Of a DNA stretch of 19,542 nucleotides, positions 8,127-16,910 are shown one piece after another. A model generated the notes under the pieces. The model did not search any database and was not told the DNA's origin. It saw only the letters and a list, made by a program, of their open reading frames with translations. The stretch comes from Propionibacteriaceae bacterium (GTDB lineage: Bacteria; Actinomycetota; Actinomycetes; Propionibacteriales; Propionibacteriaceae), in contig JAUMYR010000045.1 of assembly GCA_030528545.1 (NCBI GenBank), positions 1 to 19,542 on the forward strand, given 5' to 3'. Position 1 is the stretch's first letter. Every line of letters begins with the position of its first letter. Position numbers and translations under genes: made by a program.

Positions 8127-10354
8127 TGGTCAACGATGCACCCCGGTTCGGGACCCCGGTACGGGTGGGGCTGGCCGGTACGCGGTTCGGCCAGTTTTAC
8201 GCGGAAGCCATCGGCAGGCATCCACGTTTCGAGCTGGTGGCCATCGCGGCGAGGGGCTCCGAACGGTCCCGCATGGTCGCCGAGCACTACGGCGTCCCGT
8301 TGGTGGAATCGCTGCTGGAGATCCCCGGAGGGATCGACCTGGCTTGTGTCGCCGTCAGTTCCCAGGTGATGGGAGGACCGGGCAGCGAGATTGCCAGGGA
8401 ACTGCTCGACCACGGCATCCACGTTCTGATGGAACAGCCGCTCCACCATCGCGAGATTACCGAGTGCGTGAAGATCGCACGCCGGAACAAGGTCTTCTTC
8501 CAGGTAGGAGACCTCTACCTGCGCCTGCCCCGAGTGCGCCAGCTCGTCTCCATGGTCAAGGACCTGTCGGTGCTCGAACCGGTGACCTGCCTCAACCTTG
8601 AGTTCTCCAACCTGGTCTCCTTCCCCGTGGCGAACCTGCTGGTCGAACTGGTATCGGGGGCTAGGCCGTGCTCCTTCGAGGCGGTGGGAAGGTCTGGTTC
8701 GAACCCCTTCGTGCTGGTTCGCGGGCAGGTGGCCGGGACGCCGCTCAACCTGGTGGTGCACAACAGCACCGACCCGGAGGTGAGCGACGCCGACCTGCCG
8801 GTGTTGTTCGAAGTCACGGCCTACTTCCCTTCCGGCAGGCTCAGCCTGCGCGACCCCCACGGACCGATCGAGTGGCGACCTACCTTGGCGCTGCCCAGGC
8901 AGGGGTTGATCCCCGCCGGGCTTGCGGACGACCCCTCACCGGTCCTGGCGACACCGATGACCATGGTGTGCGACGCCGCGAGCCCGACGATCGCTGAGGC
9001 CCTCAGTCAGCAGTGGGTGGACGCTATCGCGGATGACCTTGGTGCCTGGCGCACCGGGTCGGAGCGGGTGAACGCGGCCCGGTTGCAGAAGATCTTTGGT
9101 GCTGCTCAGCTGTGGGCGGCGATGACCCAGTCCATCGGTATGCCGATGCCAGGATCCCGTGGACCTAGCGCCGGGATTTCCCACCGCGAGGTTTCGCGTG
9201 CCCACGCCAAGGCCATGTCCTGGCCCGACCGGTTGGCCCGAGCCGACGCCACGGTGATCGCCGAGGCCGTGGATGCTCTGAACCGGGCAGCCGAACTGTC
9301 GATGATCGCGCACCTCGCTTCTCACCACGACATCGAGTCCTGGGCTGGGATCGGTGAGGTGGCCGAAAGCGTTCCGGTCTGCGCCGCGACCTCCCACATC
9401 CCACGGCGATGGGTGAGGGCCCTCATGATCCGGGGCTGGTTGGAGGAACGGGCTGGCCGGGTGCGCGCGGCGCGCCCCGAGAACTGCGACCCGTCGTTCC
9501 TCACGGCTCGCGTCCAGCGGGCCTGGGAGCTTGCGGCGGAGCTGTGGGACTATCGGCTGGGGGCCCCGGAGGTGGTCACCTACCTGAGATCCCACGTCGA
9601 CCACCTGGACGGGCTCATGACCGGAAACCTCCAGGCTGCGGACTTGTTATTCGTGGAGGGTAGAACCGAACTCGCACACGCCCTATACCGGGAGACGCTG
9701 ATCGCTGAGGCCCTCAACCGGGACATCGCCGCCCGGGTCTCCCAGGTCGCGGCCGCCAGCGACCACCCGCTCAAGATCCTTGAGGTCGGTGCCGGTACCG
9801 GCGCCACCTGCGACCGGGTGCTGGCGGCCATCGACGACCTCGACCCGCGGGCGCTGGAAGAGTACCGCTACACCGATATCTCCCCGTTCTTCTTCGCTGA
9901 GGCCCGCACCAGGTACCGCAACGACCCGCGGGTCGTGATGGAGGCCCTCGACATCGAGAACCCGGGTGGGTTCCTTAGCGACAACACCGGAGCGTTCGAC
10001 CTGGTCATCGCCGCGGGTGTGCTCAACAACGTGTCCGACACCGCCGAGGCGCTCGGACGGCTGGCGGGGCTGTTGGCCTCCGGCGGGCGCATCATCGTGT
10101 CCGAAGCTTTCGAGGAGACCCCGCTGATGCTGATCACCCAGGCCTTCATGATGCGCCCGGGCACCGACCTGCGCAGCGAGACCGATGGGATGTTCCTCAC
10201 CCACGACCAGTGGTGCAGGACCTTCGCGGCGGCTGGGGTCGAGATGCTCGACCACTGGCCCGGTGACGACCATCCGCTGCGGCCACTGGGGCAACGGGTC
10301 TACGTCGCCGCTCGCCCTGCCCCCAGCCATTCCGCGTCCACCGAAAGGAACTGA
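8126..10354 (+). CDS. Thiazolinyl imide reductase fused to a SAM-dependent methyltransferase
   Basis: Bifunctional 742-aa tailoring enzyme. Residues 1-345 are a GFO/IDH/MocA-type thiazolinyl imide reductase (YbtU/Irp3/PchG family). A nucleotide-binding start VGLAGTRFGQFY (14-25) is followed by ARGSERSR, then GIHVLMEQPLHH (97-108) and a Tyr131 region, resembling the His/Tyr pair proposed as catalytic in Irp3. It should reduce a carrier-bound thiazoline to thiazolidine with NADPH. Residues from about 365 to 730 form a methyltransferase of the kind found inside PKS/NRPS proteins: a leader with LMTGNLQAADLLF (497-509), motif I LEVGAGTGA (552-560), YTDISPFF (582-589) and FDLVIAAGVLNNV (624-636). 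Family members I know (YbtU, PchG) are about 350-370 aa and free-standing, so the fusion doubles the length. N-methylation of the fresh thiazolidine, as done by the PchF MT domain, is the obvious inferred role. Start ATG overlaps the NRPS stop; GGGGAG lies 5 bases upstream. Confidence 0.92.
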   Translation: MVNDAPRFGTPVRVGLAGTRFGQFYAEAIGRHPRFELVAIAARGSERSRMVAEHYGVPLVESLLEIPGGIDLACVAVSSQVMGGPGSEIARELLDHGIHVLMEQPLHHREITECVKIARRNKVFFQVGDLYLRLPRVRQLVSMVKDLSVLEPVTCLNLEFSNLVSFPVANLLVELVSGARPCSFEAVGRSGSNPFVLVRGQVAGTPLNLVVHNSTDPEVSDADLPVLFEVTAYFPSGRLSLRDPHGPIEWRPTLALPRQGLIPAGLADDPSPVLATPMTMVCDAASPTIAEALSQQWVDAIADDLGAWRTGSERVNAARLQKIFGAAQLWAAMTQSIGMPMPGSRGPSAGISHREVSRAHAKAMSWPDRLARADATVIAEAVDALNRAAELSMIAHLASHHDIESWAGIGEVAESVPVCAATSHIPRRWVRALMIRGWLEERAGRVRAARPENCDPSFLTARVQRAWELAAELWDYRLGAPEVVTYLRSHVDHLDGLMTGNLQAADLLFVEGRTELAHALYRETLIAEALNRDIAARVSQVAAASDHPLKILEVGAGTGATCDRVLAAIDDLDPRALEEYRYTDISPFFFAEARTRYRNDPRVVMEALDIENPGGFLSDNTGAFDLVIAAGVLNNVSDTAEALGRLAGLLASGGRIIVSEAFEETPLMLITQAFMMRPGTDLRSETDGMFLTHDQWCRTFAAAGVEMLDHWPGDDHPLRPLGQRVYVAARPAPSHSASTERN

Positions 10355-10357
10355 GCG

Positions 10358-11113
10358 ATGCCGACAATCACCAGGAGGGGGAACTTCCCCTTTGTCGTGG
10401 AGCCCGCGTCCGGACGACTGGTCTTCTGCTTCCACCACGCCGGGGGCAATGCGTCGGCCTACCGGGACTGGGTGGGCGCGAACCCGCGGGTCTATGCCGT
10501 ACCGGTGGAACTTCCGGGCAAGGCCACCCGGATACGGGAGCGGTGGATCGGCGACTTCTCCCTGCTGACTCAACAGCTCGCCGCCGAGGTCTCGCAGTTC
10601 GCGGGCGAGGAGGAGATCGTCCTGTACGGGCACTCGATGGGGGCGGCGCTGGCCTACCAGACCGCTGCCTGCCTCCAGGAATCTCACCGCCGGGACGTGC
10701 ATGCCGTAATCGTTGCGGCCCGTCAGGCACCCGGGGAGACCATCGACGGCGAGTACCATTCTTCGATGGGGCTCGAGGCGCTGCGGAAAGAGCTGGAGTC
10801 CGTCGGGGGCACCCCAGCCGAGATTCTCGCCAACGATGACATCATGGCCCTACTGCTCGATGGGATCCGGCGGGACTATGCGCTTCACGAGGACTTCGAC
10901 CACACCTCGACCATCTTGTCGTGCCCCATCCTGGCGTTCGCGGGAGCCGAGGATCCGACGCTGGCCCCGCAGCGGCTGGACCGGTGGTCCCAGTTCACGA
11001 GCTCCCGCTTCGAGCTCGAAGTGGTCGAGGGCGGCCACTTCTTCTGGATGGACGCACCGGGAGGGTTTCTCGACCGGCTGGCCGACGGCATCGACCGGGT
11101 CACCCGAGCCTGA
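10358..11113 (+). CDS. Stand-alone thioesterase, type II (PchC/YbtT/GrsT family)
   Basis: A 251-aa alpha/beta hydrolase. The nucleophile elbow GHSMG places Ser93; Asp199 (FAGAEDP) and His227 (GGHFFW) complete a plausible triad. FCFHHAGGNA (23-32) is the usual N-terminal oxyanion stretch of type II thioesterases. In siderophore systems such enzymes remove wrong or stalled acyl groups from carrier proteins. Because the NRPS in this window ends in a carrier protein without a thioesterase domain, this enzyme might also release the finished product; that is inference. The ATG lies 3 bases after the upstream stop, with AAAGGA 8-9 bases in front, so it is the third gene of the + strand operon. Confidence 0.93.
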   Translation: MPTITRRGNFPFVVEPASGRLVFCFHHAGGNASAYRDWVGANPRVYAVPVELPGKATRIRERWIGDFSLLTQQLAAEVSQFAGEEEIVLYGHSMGAALAYQTAACLQESHRRDVHAVIVAARQAPGETIDGEYHSSMGLEALRKELESVGGTPAEILANDDIMALLLDGIRRDYALHEDFDHTSTILSCPILAFAGAEDPTLAPQRLDRWSQFTSSRFELEVVEGGHFFWMDAPGGFLDRLADGIDRVTRA

Positions 11114-11223
11114 CCCGACCGATCCTGCGGACCTCCGCCAAGGGGCCGCGCCGACCCCGGATCTCCACGGGGAGCGAAGGATGCGTTGGGGAGGCTGCCC
11201 AGCGGTGAGCAGGAATGGATCAG
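11114..11223. other. Convergent intergenic region
   Basis: A 110-bp GC-rich gap between the thioesterase and the convergent transport operon. Only short stems are visible, for example CCCCG at 11155-11159 with CGGGG at 11168-11172, and no T-run on either strand. Both operons must end near here, but I cannot point to a convincing intrinsic terminator. Confidence 0.5.
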
Positions 11224-12963
11224 TCAACGGACCTGCCAGCGGGCGGTCTCCTCGAAGTCGGCGACCATGCTGGCGAAGACCCCGCCGGAGGCCGCCAGCT
11301 CCTGGGGGGAGCCCTGCTCGATGACCCTCGTCGGTACCCCCGACTCGCGGCCCGCCAGCACGTAGACCTGGTCGGCGGCCATCACGGTCGACAGCCGGTG
11401 GGCGATCACGATCACCGTTCGTCCCCTGGCCAGTTCCAGGAGTGTGCTGGTGATAGCGGCCTCATTCTCGGCATCAAGGGCGGAAGTGATTTCGTCGAGC
11501 AGTAGGATGGGGGAGTCTTTGAGGAAGGCCCGGGCGATCGACACCCGCTGGCGCTCGCCGCCCGAGAGCCGGTCGCCGCCCTCACCGACCCGGGTGTCAC
11601 CGCCCTGCGGCAGGCTTGCGAGCACCGGCCCCAGGCCAGCGCGGCGGATGGCCTCGGCGACTTCCTCGTCCGTGGCGTCCGGACGCGAGATCCTGACGTT
11701 TTCGATGATCGTGGTGTCGAACAGGTAGACGTCCTGGAAGACCATCGAGATCATCGACATCAGCTCGGCGGGATCGATCTGGCGCACGTCGGCGCCCCCG
11801 ATTGAGACGGAACCAGTATCGACATCCCAGAACCTGGCCATCAGACGGGTGATCGTCGACTTACCGCAACCCGAGGGGCCGACCAGCGCGGTCATCGACC
11901 CGGCGTGCGCGTTTAGCGACAGGTCGTCGAAGACCCTCGCGTCATCCGCGTAGGAGAAACCGACGCCGTCCAAGGCGATGGAGGTGTCCGCCGGGCGCCG
12001 TGGGTCGGTGGGGGGAGGCATCAGCGGGGCGTCGAGGACCTCCCCGATCGCGGTGAGCGCGATAGCCGAACGCTGGACTTCGGCGCCGTACAGGGCCGAC
12101 TGCGCGATCGGGCCGGTGAACCTCGTGGCCATCACCGCGATGGCGATGTAGGCCGGCAGGTCGAGCTGGCCGCCCAGCACCATCGACAGGCCGAAGGACC
12201 ACACGACCGCCAGGAAGGCCTGGGCGACGAGGATGAACCCGTTCATCGGCCTGGCCTGGGCGGCCATTAGCGAGCGGACGGCGGCGTCCTCCTCGTCCAG
12301 GGCCTTCGCCACCGGCTGCCAGCCGATACCGCTCAGCTCGTGGGCCCGCAGGACCGGCTGCAGCTGGGCCTGCTCCAGCAGGCGGTTGGCGGTCCGGGCG
12401 CTGATCTCGGGCTCCTCGCGCTGCTCCCGGTCCAGGACCCGCATGACCCAGCGCCACAGCAAGGCGACGAAGGGGATGACCAGCGTCATCACCAGGCCTA
12501 GGTGCCAGTCGTAAAACCAGACGATGACGATCACCGTCAGCGGTGTGACGACCGCCTGGATGATCTGGGGCAGAACCATGGAAGCGAGGTGGGTGAGCGC
12601 GTCGGCCTGCACGGTCACCGCCGCCGACACCCTGCCGACCGAGTTGGAATCGAACCAGCCCAGGGGCAACTGGGTGACCCGGCGCCCGATGCGCGAGATC
12701 ACGTTGCCGACCACGTCGTGGGAACTCACCTTGTTGGCGTGGACGGTGGTGGCCGAACTGACGACGAAGGCCGCGCCACCGCAGATCAGCATCACCCACA
12801 GCGACGACCATGCCGAGGAGGGGTCGGGCCCCAGGAAGTCCCGCAGGAAACCGACGAGCAGGCCGAAGGCGACGCCCTGCAGGATCGCGGCGAGGACGAA
12901 CCCCGCGAGCAGCCAGCCCAGGGACGACGGGCGGTCCAGGTAGGTGCGGAACTGGCGAATCAT
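11224..12963 (-). CDS. ABC half-transporter, exporter fold (YbtP/YbtQ, IrtAB-like), second of pair
   Basis: A 579-aa fused membrane and ATPase protein. The N-terminal half holds about six membrane segments (roughly 16-42, 54-72, 128-150, 155-172, 242-264, 268-282). The ATPase has Walker A GPSGCGKST (362-370), signature LSGGERQR (466-473), Walker B ILLLDEITS (486-494) and H-loop His522. In the YbtPQ and IrtAB systems a heterodimer with this export-type fold imports the iron-loaded siderophore. Its partner is the gene immediately upstream. The frame is open to 13011, but I chose ATG 12963: it forms an ATGA overlap with the partner's stop and has AGGAG 7 bases upstream. No siderophore-interacting FAD domain is attached. 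Import rather than export is inferred from homologous systems. Confidence 0.92.
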   Translation of the reverse strand: MIRQFRTYLDRPSSLGWLLAGFVLAAILQGVAFGLLVGFLRDFLGPDPSSAWSSLWVMLICGGAAFVVSSATTVHANKVSSHDVVGNVISRIGRRVTQLPLGWFDSNSVGRVSAAVTVQADALTHLASMVLPQIIQAVVTPLTVIVIVWFYDWHLGLVMTLVIPFVALLWRWVMRVLDREQREEPEISARTANRLLEQAQLQPVLRAHELSGIGWQPVAKALDEEDAAVRSLMAAQARPMNGFILVAQAFLAVVWSFGLSMVLGGQLDLPAYIAIAVMATRFTGPIAQSALYGAEVQRSAIALTAIGEVLDAPLMPPPTDPRRPADTSIALDGVGFSYADDARVFDDLSLNAHAGSMTALVGPSGCGKSTITRLMARFWDVDTGSVSIGGADVRQIDPAELMSMISMVFQDVYLFDTTIIENVRISRPDATDEEVAEAIRRAGLGPVLASLPQGGDTRVGEGGDRLSGGERQRVSIARAFLKDSPILLLDEITSALDAENEAAITSTLLELARGRTVIVIAHRLSTVMAADQVYVLAGRESGVPTRVIEQGSPQELAASGGVFASMVADFEETARWQVR

Positions 12964-14729
12964 CGCGCGACTCCTGCCATCGACTCCTGCTGGGTGTGCC
13001 ACATGCGCCAATACTGGCCGCCAGCGGCGATCAGTTCCTCGTGCGTGCCCGATTCGGCGATCCGTCCGTCGCGGATCACGGCGATCTGGTCTGCCGAGCG
13101 GACGGTCGACAGGCGGTGGGCGATCATGATTACCGTGCGTCCCACGGCCAGCGCGGATAGGGCCCTCTGAATCGCGAGCTCCGAGTGGGAGTCGGCCTGG
13201 GCCGTGGCCTCGTCCAGGATCAGGATCGGTGGCGCGGAGAGGAAGGCCCGGGCGATCGTCAGGCGCTGTGCCTCGCCGCCAGAGAGGAACCCGGAGCCGT
13301 CGCCCAGCACCGTGTCGTAACCCTGGGGAAGGGCCATGATCCGGTCGTGGATGTGGGCCTGGCGGGCGGCCTCCTCGATCTCCTCCCGGGATGCGTCCGG
13401 CTTGCCCAGGGCGATGTTGGCGGCGACGGTGTCGTGAACTGTCATGATGTCCTGGAAGACCAGCGACATGGAACTCATCAGCTGGGCCTCGGTCTGCTGG
13501 CGCACGTCGACACCGCCGACGCGGATTTGCCCGGAGTCGACGTCCCAGAACCGTGCCACGAGGCGCGCTAACGTCGATTTACCGCCGCCGGAGGGACCCA
13601 CCAGGGCGGTCACGGTGCCCGGCCTGCAGGTCAACGACAGATGGTCGATCACCGGGGTTCCCGGTTCGTAGGAGAAGACCACGTCGTCGAACTCGACGAG
13701 CCCTGGGGCCTGCGTCAACTCCGCTGGACGATTGACCTGGGCCAGTTCGGGGCAGGTGAGGATGTCGATGCTGGCGCGTGCGGCCTGCCGTGAGGCCGTC
13801 AGGCTCTGGAGCATCTGCATCAGGGTGAGCAGGCCTTCCGGGATACCGATCCAGACCAGGGCGAAGGCCAGGACCGTCAACGGTTCGCTCCACCCCATGG
13901 AGACGAACCAGTAGCCACAACCGATGGTGAGTGCCAGCATTCCCGCCGGTTGCACCAGCGCCGAGACTAGGGCTAGACCGACCCCGGAGGACCGCATCCA
14001 CGCCATGGAGGCGTTGACGTGCCGCTTCCTGGTCTCCTCGAAGCGGCCGAAGACGGCATCCACGACCCCGAAGTTCTTGACCTCTTTGATGCCGTCGACC
14101 AGTTCGACGGTGATCGCGGAGAGCTCGCTGGAGGCTTGGATGTAGTCCTGTGCGGCCTGCGACATCGTCCTCATGCCCGGCATCACGCAGATCACGGCGA
14201 AGGCCACGACGATGACGATCAGGAAACCGGCCAGGCGGGGATCGAGCCACAGTAGATAGGCGAAGCCGGTAAGCAGGGAACCCAGCGCGTTGGCCAGGTC
14301 GCCCGCCATGTGGGCCACCAGCGAGTGGATCTGCCGGGTGTCGTTGACGATCGCCTGGCGGATCCGCCCGGAGGAGTTCTGTGTGTACCAGCCCAGCGGG
14401 ACCTTCCCGAGCTTGGCCACCAGAGCGTGTCGCAACTCGTTGCGCAGGTTGGCTTCAGCGAGGTGGGTCGCGCCCAGCGCCCCCATATAGGTGAACAGGT
14501 GCACCAACATGGCGACCAAGGCCACCGCCAGGCAGAGCCAGGCCCGCGAGGGCGGTTCGCCGGCCAGCAGCCCCCTGGCCATCTCGACGAGGGCGATGTA
14601 GGGGACCACGGTCAGGGCCGCGCCAAGGAAGCTAACGATCCCGCCTCCCAGCATCGCGCGGTGGGCGCTGCTGATGAGGTCCCATACGGTCATCGACTGT
14701 GTTCGGGGGGCTTCTGCGTCCTGTGACAT
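12960..14729 (-). CDS. ABC half-transporter, exporter fold (YbtP/YbtQ, IrtAB-like), first of pair
   Basis: A 589-aa half-transporter. Hydrophobic segments lie at about 26-48, 64-84, 140-160, 164-184, 248-272 and 282-302. The ATPase carries Walker A GPSGGGKST (378-386), signature LSGGEAQR (482-489), Walker B ILILDEATA (502-510) and H-loop AHRLST (537-542). Both ATP sites of the presumed heterodimer look intact. The stop codon overlaps the next start by ATGA, as expected for equimolar subunits. It begins 40 bases after the S-component gene, with AAAGG about 5 bases before the ATG. Its place with an NRPS, thiazolinyl imide reductase and thioesterase argues for uptake of the ferric thiazoline siderophore as in YbtPQ. 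Secretion cannot be excluded from sequence alone. Which protein is YbtP and which YbtQ is not clear to me. Confidence 0.92.
   Translation of the reverse strand: MSQDAEAPRTQSMTVWDLISSAHRAMLGGGIVSFLGAALTVVPYIALVEMARGLLAGEPPSRAWLCLAVALVAMLVHLFTYMGALGATHLAEANLRNELRHALVAKLGKVPLGWYTQNSSGRIRQAIVNDTRQIHSLVAHMAGDLANALGSLLTGFAYLLWLDPRLAGFLIVIVVAFAVICVMPGMRTMSQAAQDYIQASSELSAITVELVDGIKEVKNFGVVDAVFGRFEETRKRHVNASMAWMRSSGVGLALVSALVQPAGMLALTIGCGYWFVSMGWSEPLTVLAFALVWIGIPEGLLTLMQMLQSLTASRQAARASIDILTCPELAQVNRPAELTQAPGLVEFDDVVFSYEPGTPVIDHLSLTCRPGTVTALVGPSGGGKSTLARLVARFWDVDSGQIRVGGVDVRQQTEAQLMSSMSLVFQDIMTVHDTVAANIALGKPDASREEIEEAARQAHIHDRIMALPQGYDTVLGDGSGFLSGGEAQRLTIARAFLSAPPILILDEATAQADSHSELAIQRALSALAVGRTVIMIAHRLSTVRSADQIAVIRDGRIAESGTHEELIAAGGQYWRMWHTQQESMAGVAR
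12971..12975 (-). promoter_or_regulatory. Ribosome binding site fixing the start of the second ABC gene
   Basis: AGGAG on the minus strand, 7 bases before the ATG at 12963. It favours this start over the in-frame one at 13011, which would add 16 residues overlapping the upstream gene. Confidence 0.75.
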
Positions 14730-14769
14730 GTCGCCTTTCGTTGGATGAACGGGGTGAAGCGCGGGCCGG

Positions 14770-15378
14770 TCAGACGATGCCCGCCTTGGCGAACTGCTTG
14801 CGGGTCATGGCCCGGCCCCACAGGCAGCCGAGCACTGCGGTGCCACAGGACACCGCGCACAGCACGATCATCAGCGGGAGGTTGAGGATGTCAACTCCAT
14901 AACGGGCGATCTCGAAGGTGGGGGAGTTGGCATACTGGGCGAGGTAGGCCTCCTTCATCCAGACGAAGGGGATGTACTGGCCCAGAGCCCCGCCGAGGGT
15001 GAGCGCCGCATAGGCGATGCACATGGACTTGAAGGATTTGCGGCCGAGCAACGAGTAGATGATCTCCCCGGCGATGCCGCCGAGGATCGTGCAATAGAAC
15101 ATGGTGCCGCCGGGGGCCATTGAGATGAGCATCAGGCCGAGGATCACTGTGGCGATGATGAAGGCCCCCGGGCGCTGGACGCGTCCGAGCATGACCGAGA
15201 AAACTAGGCCGCCGAACAGCCCCGACAGTAGGGGGAGAATCACCATGATGAAGGGGATGAAGCCGAAGACCATGCCGCCGAGGATGGCGACGAGCAGGTA
15301 GAGGGCGATGAACACGCCCATGGTGACGATGTCGCGGATGAGGCTGTTTTTCGTTCGGACGGTAGTGGATTCGCTCAT
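14770..15378 (-). CDS. ECF transporter S component, MptD/Trep_Strep-like
   Basis: A 202-aa, very hydrophobic protein with about six membrane helices (roughly 17-37, 42-64, 72-89, 92-110, 118-137, 164-187). The composition and the stretch APGGTMFYCTILGGIAGE (88-105) fit the MptD/Trep_Strep family of substrate-binding S components. It sits just after the ATPase and transmembrane subunits of the same ECF transporter. The open frame runs back to 15543, but that extension is polar, proline-rich and overlaps the ATPase gene. ATG 15378 has AGGAAAG in front and gives a normal N-terminus. The ligand is unknown. Co-localisation with siderophore genes suggests a siderophore, its breakdown product, a precursor or a metal complex. 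A 95-bp gap with no visible hairpin separates it from the ATPase gene. Confidence 0.85.
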   Translation of the reverse strand: MSESTTVRTKNSLIRDIVTMGVFIALYLLVAILGGMVFGFIPFIMVILPLLSGLFGGLVFSVMLGRVQRPGAFIIATVILGLMLISMAPGGTMFYCTILGGIAGEIIYSLLGRKSFKSMCIAYAALTLGGALGQYIPFVWMKEAYLAQYANSPTFEIARYGVDILNLPLMIVLCAVSCGTAVLGCLWGRAMTRKQFAKAGIV

Positions 15379-15380
15379 GG

Positions 15381-15387
15381 CTTTCCT
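15381..15387 (-). promoter_or_regulatory. Ribosome binding site fixing the start of the S component
   Basis: AGGAAAG on the minus strand, with the AGGA core 5 bases before ATG 15378. It decides between this start and the upstream open frame reaching 15543. Confidence 0.65.
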
Positions 15388-15473
15388 ATCTGCTGTGGGA
15401 AGGGGTGGTGAGGGTTTGGAGGATGCTGGCTCAGATGGGGTTTTGCGGCTCTGGGCATCGGACGGTCGGCGCT

Positions 15474-16910
15474 TCAGACATGGCGTTCCAATTCGTGGTG
15501 CCGGACGGATCGGTCGGTGATGGTGATCATGGAGTCGAAACACAATGAGGCGAATGCCTCGTCGTGGGTGGTGACGATGATGAGCGCTCCTTCCTCGGCG
15601 AGGGAACGCAGCGCGGCGGCAACCAGGCGCATGTTGTGGGCGTCAAGTCCGCTGGTGGGTTCGTCGAGACAGATCACCTTGGCGTCCTTCATGCAGGCCA
15701 GTGCAATCGCTAGGCGTTGTTTCTGCCCGCCGGACAGAGTGAGCGGGTGGCGTTGCGCGAAGTCGAGTAACCCGAAGCGTTCCAGCAGTTCTCGGGCCCG
15801 CTCCTCATCCCTCTCTCCTCGCGAACCGATCAGCATCTCGCCCAATATCGACTCGCCCATGAGCTGGTAGTCGACATCCTGTGTGACCAGAGCGCAGTCC
15901 CTGCGCCTCGCCCGGGAGGTCCAGCGGTAGCCGTTGAGCGAGACCTTCTCGCCGCGGGCCCGCAGCAGACCGACGAGCAATTTCAGCAGGGTCGTCTTAC
16001 CGGAACCGTTAGCCCCGCTCAGCCCGATGATCCGTCCGGCGGGCAGACCGAGGTCATCGATGTTCCACACGTTCGGGCCGAAGGGATAGGAGAAACCGGT
16101 GTTGGCAATCCGGACCAAGGCGTCCGAGGATGTGGGTAGTTTGGCCCCGACTATCAGTCCGTTGACCACGAGGTCCCGGAGCCCGCGGTCTCGGAACCAC
16201 ATGTCGGGGCGGTCCTGGAGTTCGGCGGCGGTGAGGTCGTCCACGATCCGGCCGCGTTCGAGGACGACGCAGCGGTCCATCACCTCGGCCAGATATGACA
16301 ACCGGTGATCGGCCACGATAACGGTGATTCCGGCTCCCTTGAGGTGGGCGATGACCCTGGTCAGCATCGCCAGACCCTCGGTGTCGAGATTCGCAGAAGG
16401 TTCGTCAAAGAGCAGCACGGCAGGCCGGTTGGTCATCGTGGTAGCGATCGCCACCTTCTGCTTCTCGCCGCTGGACAACGTGGAGATGCGGCGGTCGAGG
16501 AGGTCACCGATGCCTACCCTCTCGGCCGCTTCAACGATCCTTGAGGCGATTTCCGGCATGGGCACTTGGAAGTTCTCACAGCAGAAGGCCAGTTCGCTGG
16601 TCACGTCGAAGGTGAAGAACTCCGAGCGCGGATCCTGAAAGACCATGCCGATACAGCGGGCGATGTCGCGGGTCTCCTGCTCGGCGACGACCATCCCGTC
16701 CACCAGCACACGACCGCTGACTCGAGAGTCGTGGAATCCGGGTACCAGCCCGTTGATGCACCGCAACAGGGTGGTTTTGCCGCATCCGGAGGCCCCAGTG
16801 ATCAGCACGATCTCGCCCGGGGCGACATGGAGGTCGATGCCGGTGAGCACGGGGGCGAGGACTTCGTCGTCGGTGACATAGGAGACGGTTAGGTTCTCGA
16901 CACAGATCAC
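15474..16910 (-). CDS. ECF transporter ATPase, two fused ABC domains (EcfA-EcfA')
   Basis: A 478-aa protein of two ATP-binding cassettes and no membrane segment, the fused EcfA1-EcfA2 arrangement that powers energy-coupling-factor uptake. Domain 1: Walker A GASGCGKTT (about 40-47), Q-loop MVFQDPRSE, signature LSSGEKQK (146-153), Walker B VLLFDEPSAN. Domain 2: Walker A GANGSGKTT (about 299-307), signature LSGGQKQR (392-399), Walker B VICLDEPTSG, H-loop TTHDE. Both sites look functional. The frame opens at GTG 16919, but I prefer GTG 16910: it makes a GTGA overlap with the EcfT stop, has AAGGTG 8 bases upstream, and gives the family-like start MICVENLTVSY. It works with the flanking EcfT and S component. 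Confidence 0.9.
   Translation of the reverse strand: MICVENLTVSYVTDDEVLAPVLTGIDLHVAPGEIVLITGASGCGKTTLLRCINGLVPGFHDSRVSGRVLVDGMVVAEQETRDIARCIGMVFQDPRSEFFTFDVTSELAFCCENFQVPMPEIASRIVEAAERVGIGDLLDRRISTLSSGEKQKVAIATTMTNRPAVLLFDEPSANLDTEGLAMLTRVIAHLKGAGITVIVADHRLSYLAEVMDRCVVLERGRIVDDLTAAELQDRPDMWFRDRGLRDLVVNGLIVGAKLPTSSDALVRIANTGFSYPFGPNVWNIDDLGLPAGRIIGLSGANGSGKTTLLKLLVGLLRARGEKVSLNGYRWTSRARRRDCALVTQDVDYQLMGESILGEMLIGSRGERDEERARELLERFGLLDFAQRHPLTLSGGQKQRLAIALACMKDAKVICLDEPTSGLDAHNMRLVAAALRSLAEEGALIIVTTHDEAFASLCFDSMITITDRSVRHHELERHV

Noticed and set aside
7727..8860. 377-codon minus-strand frame across the NRPS/reductase junction
   Set aside because: Antisense to two well-supported coding regions, with low-complexity composition and no recognisable family.
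11114..11223. Bidirectional intrinsic terminator between the convergent operons
   Set aside because: Only 4-5 bp stems with competing pairings and no T-run on either side.
12502..13170. 222-codon plus-strand frame opposite the ABC transporters
   Set aside because: Mirror of clearly conserved ABC transporter codons; Asp/His/Arg-rich composition typical of antisense frames in GC-rich DNA.
15379..15473. Riboswitch or attenuator in the 95-bp gap before the S-component gene
   Set aside because: No extended stem or known riboswitch core could be seen; it appears to be ordinary spacer with a ribosome binding site.
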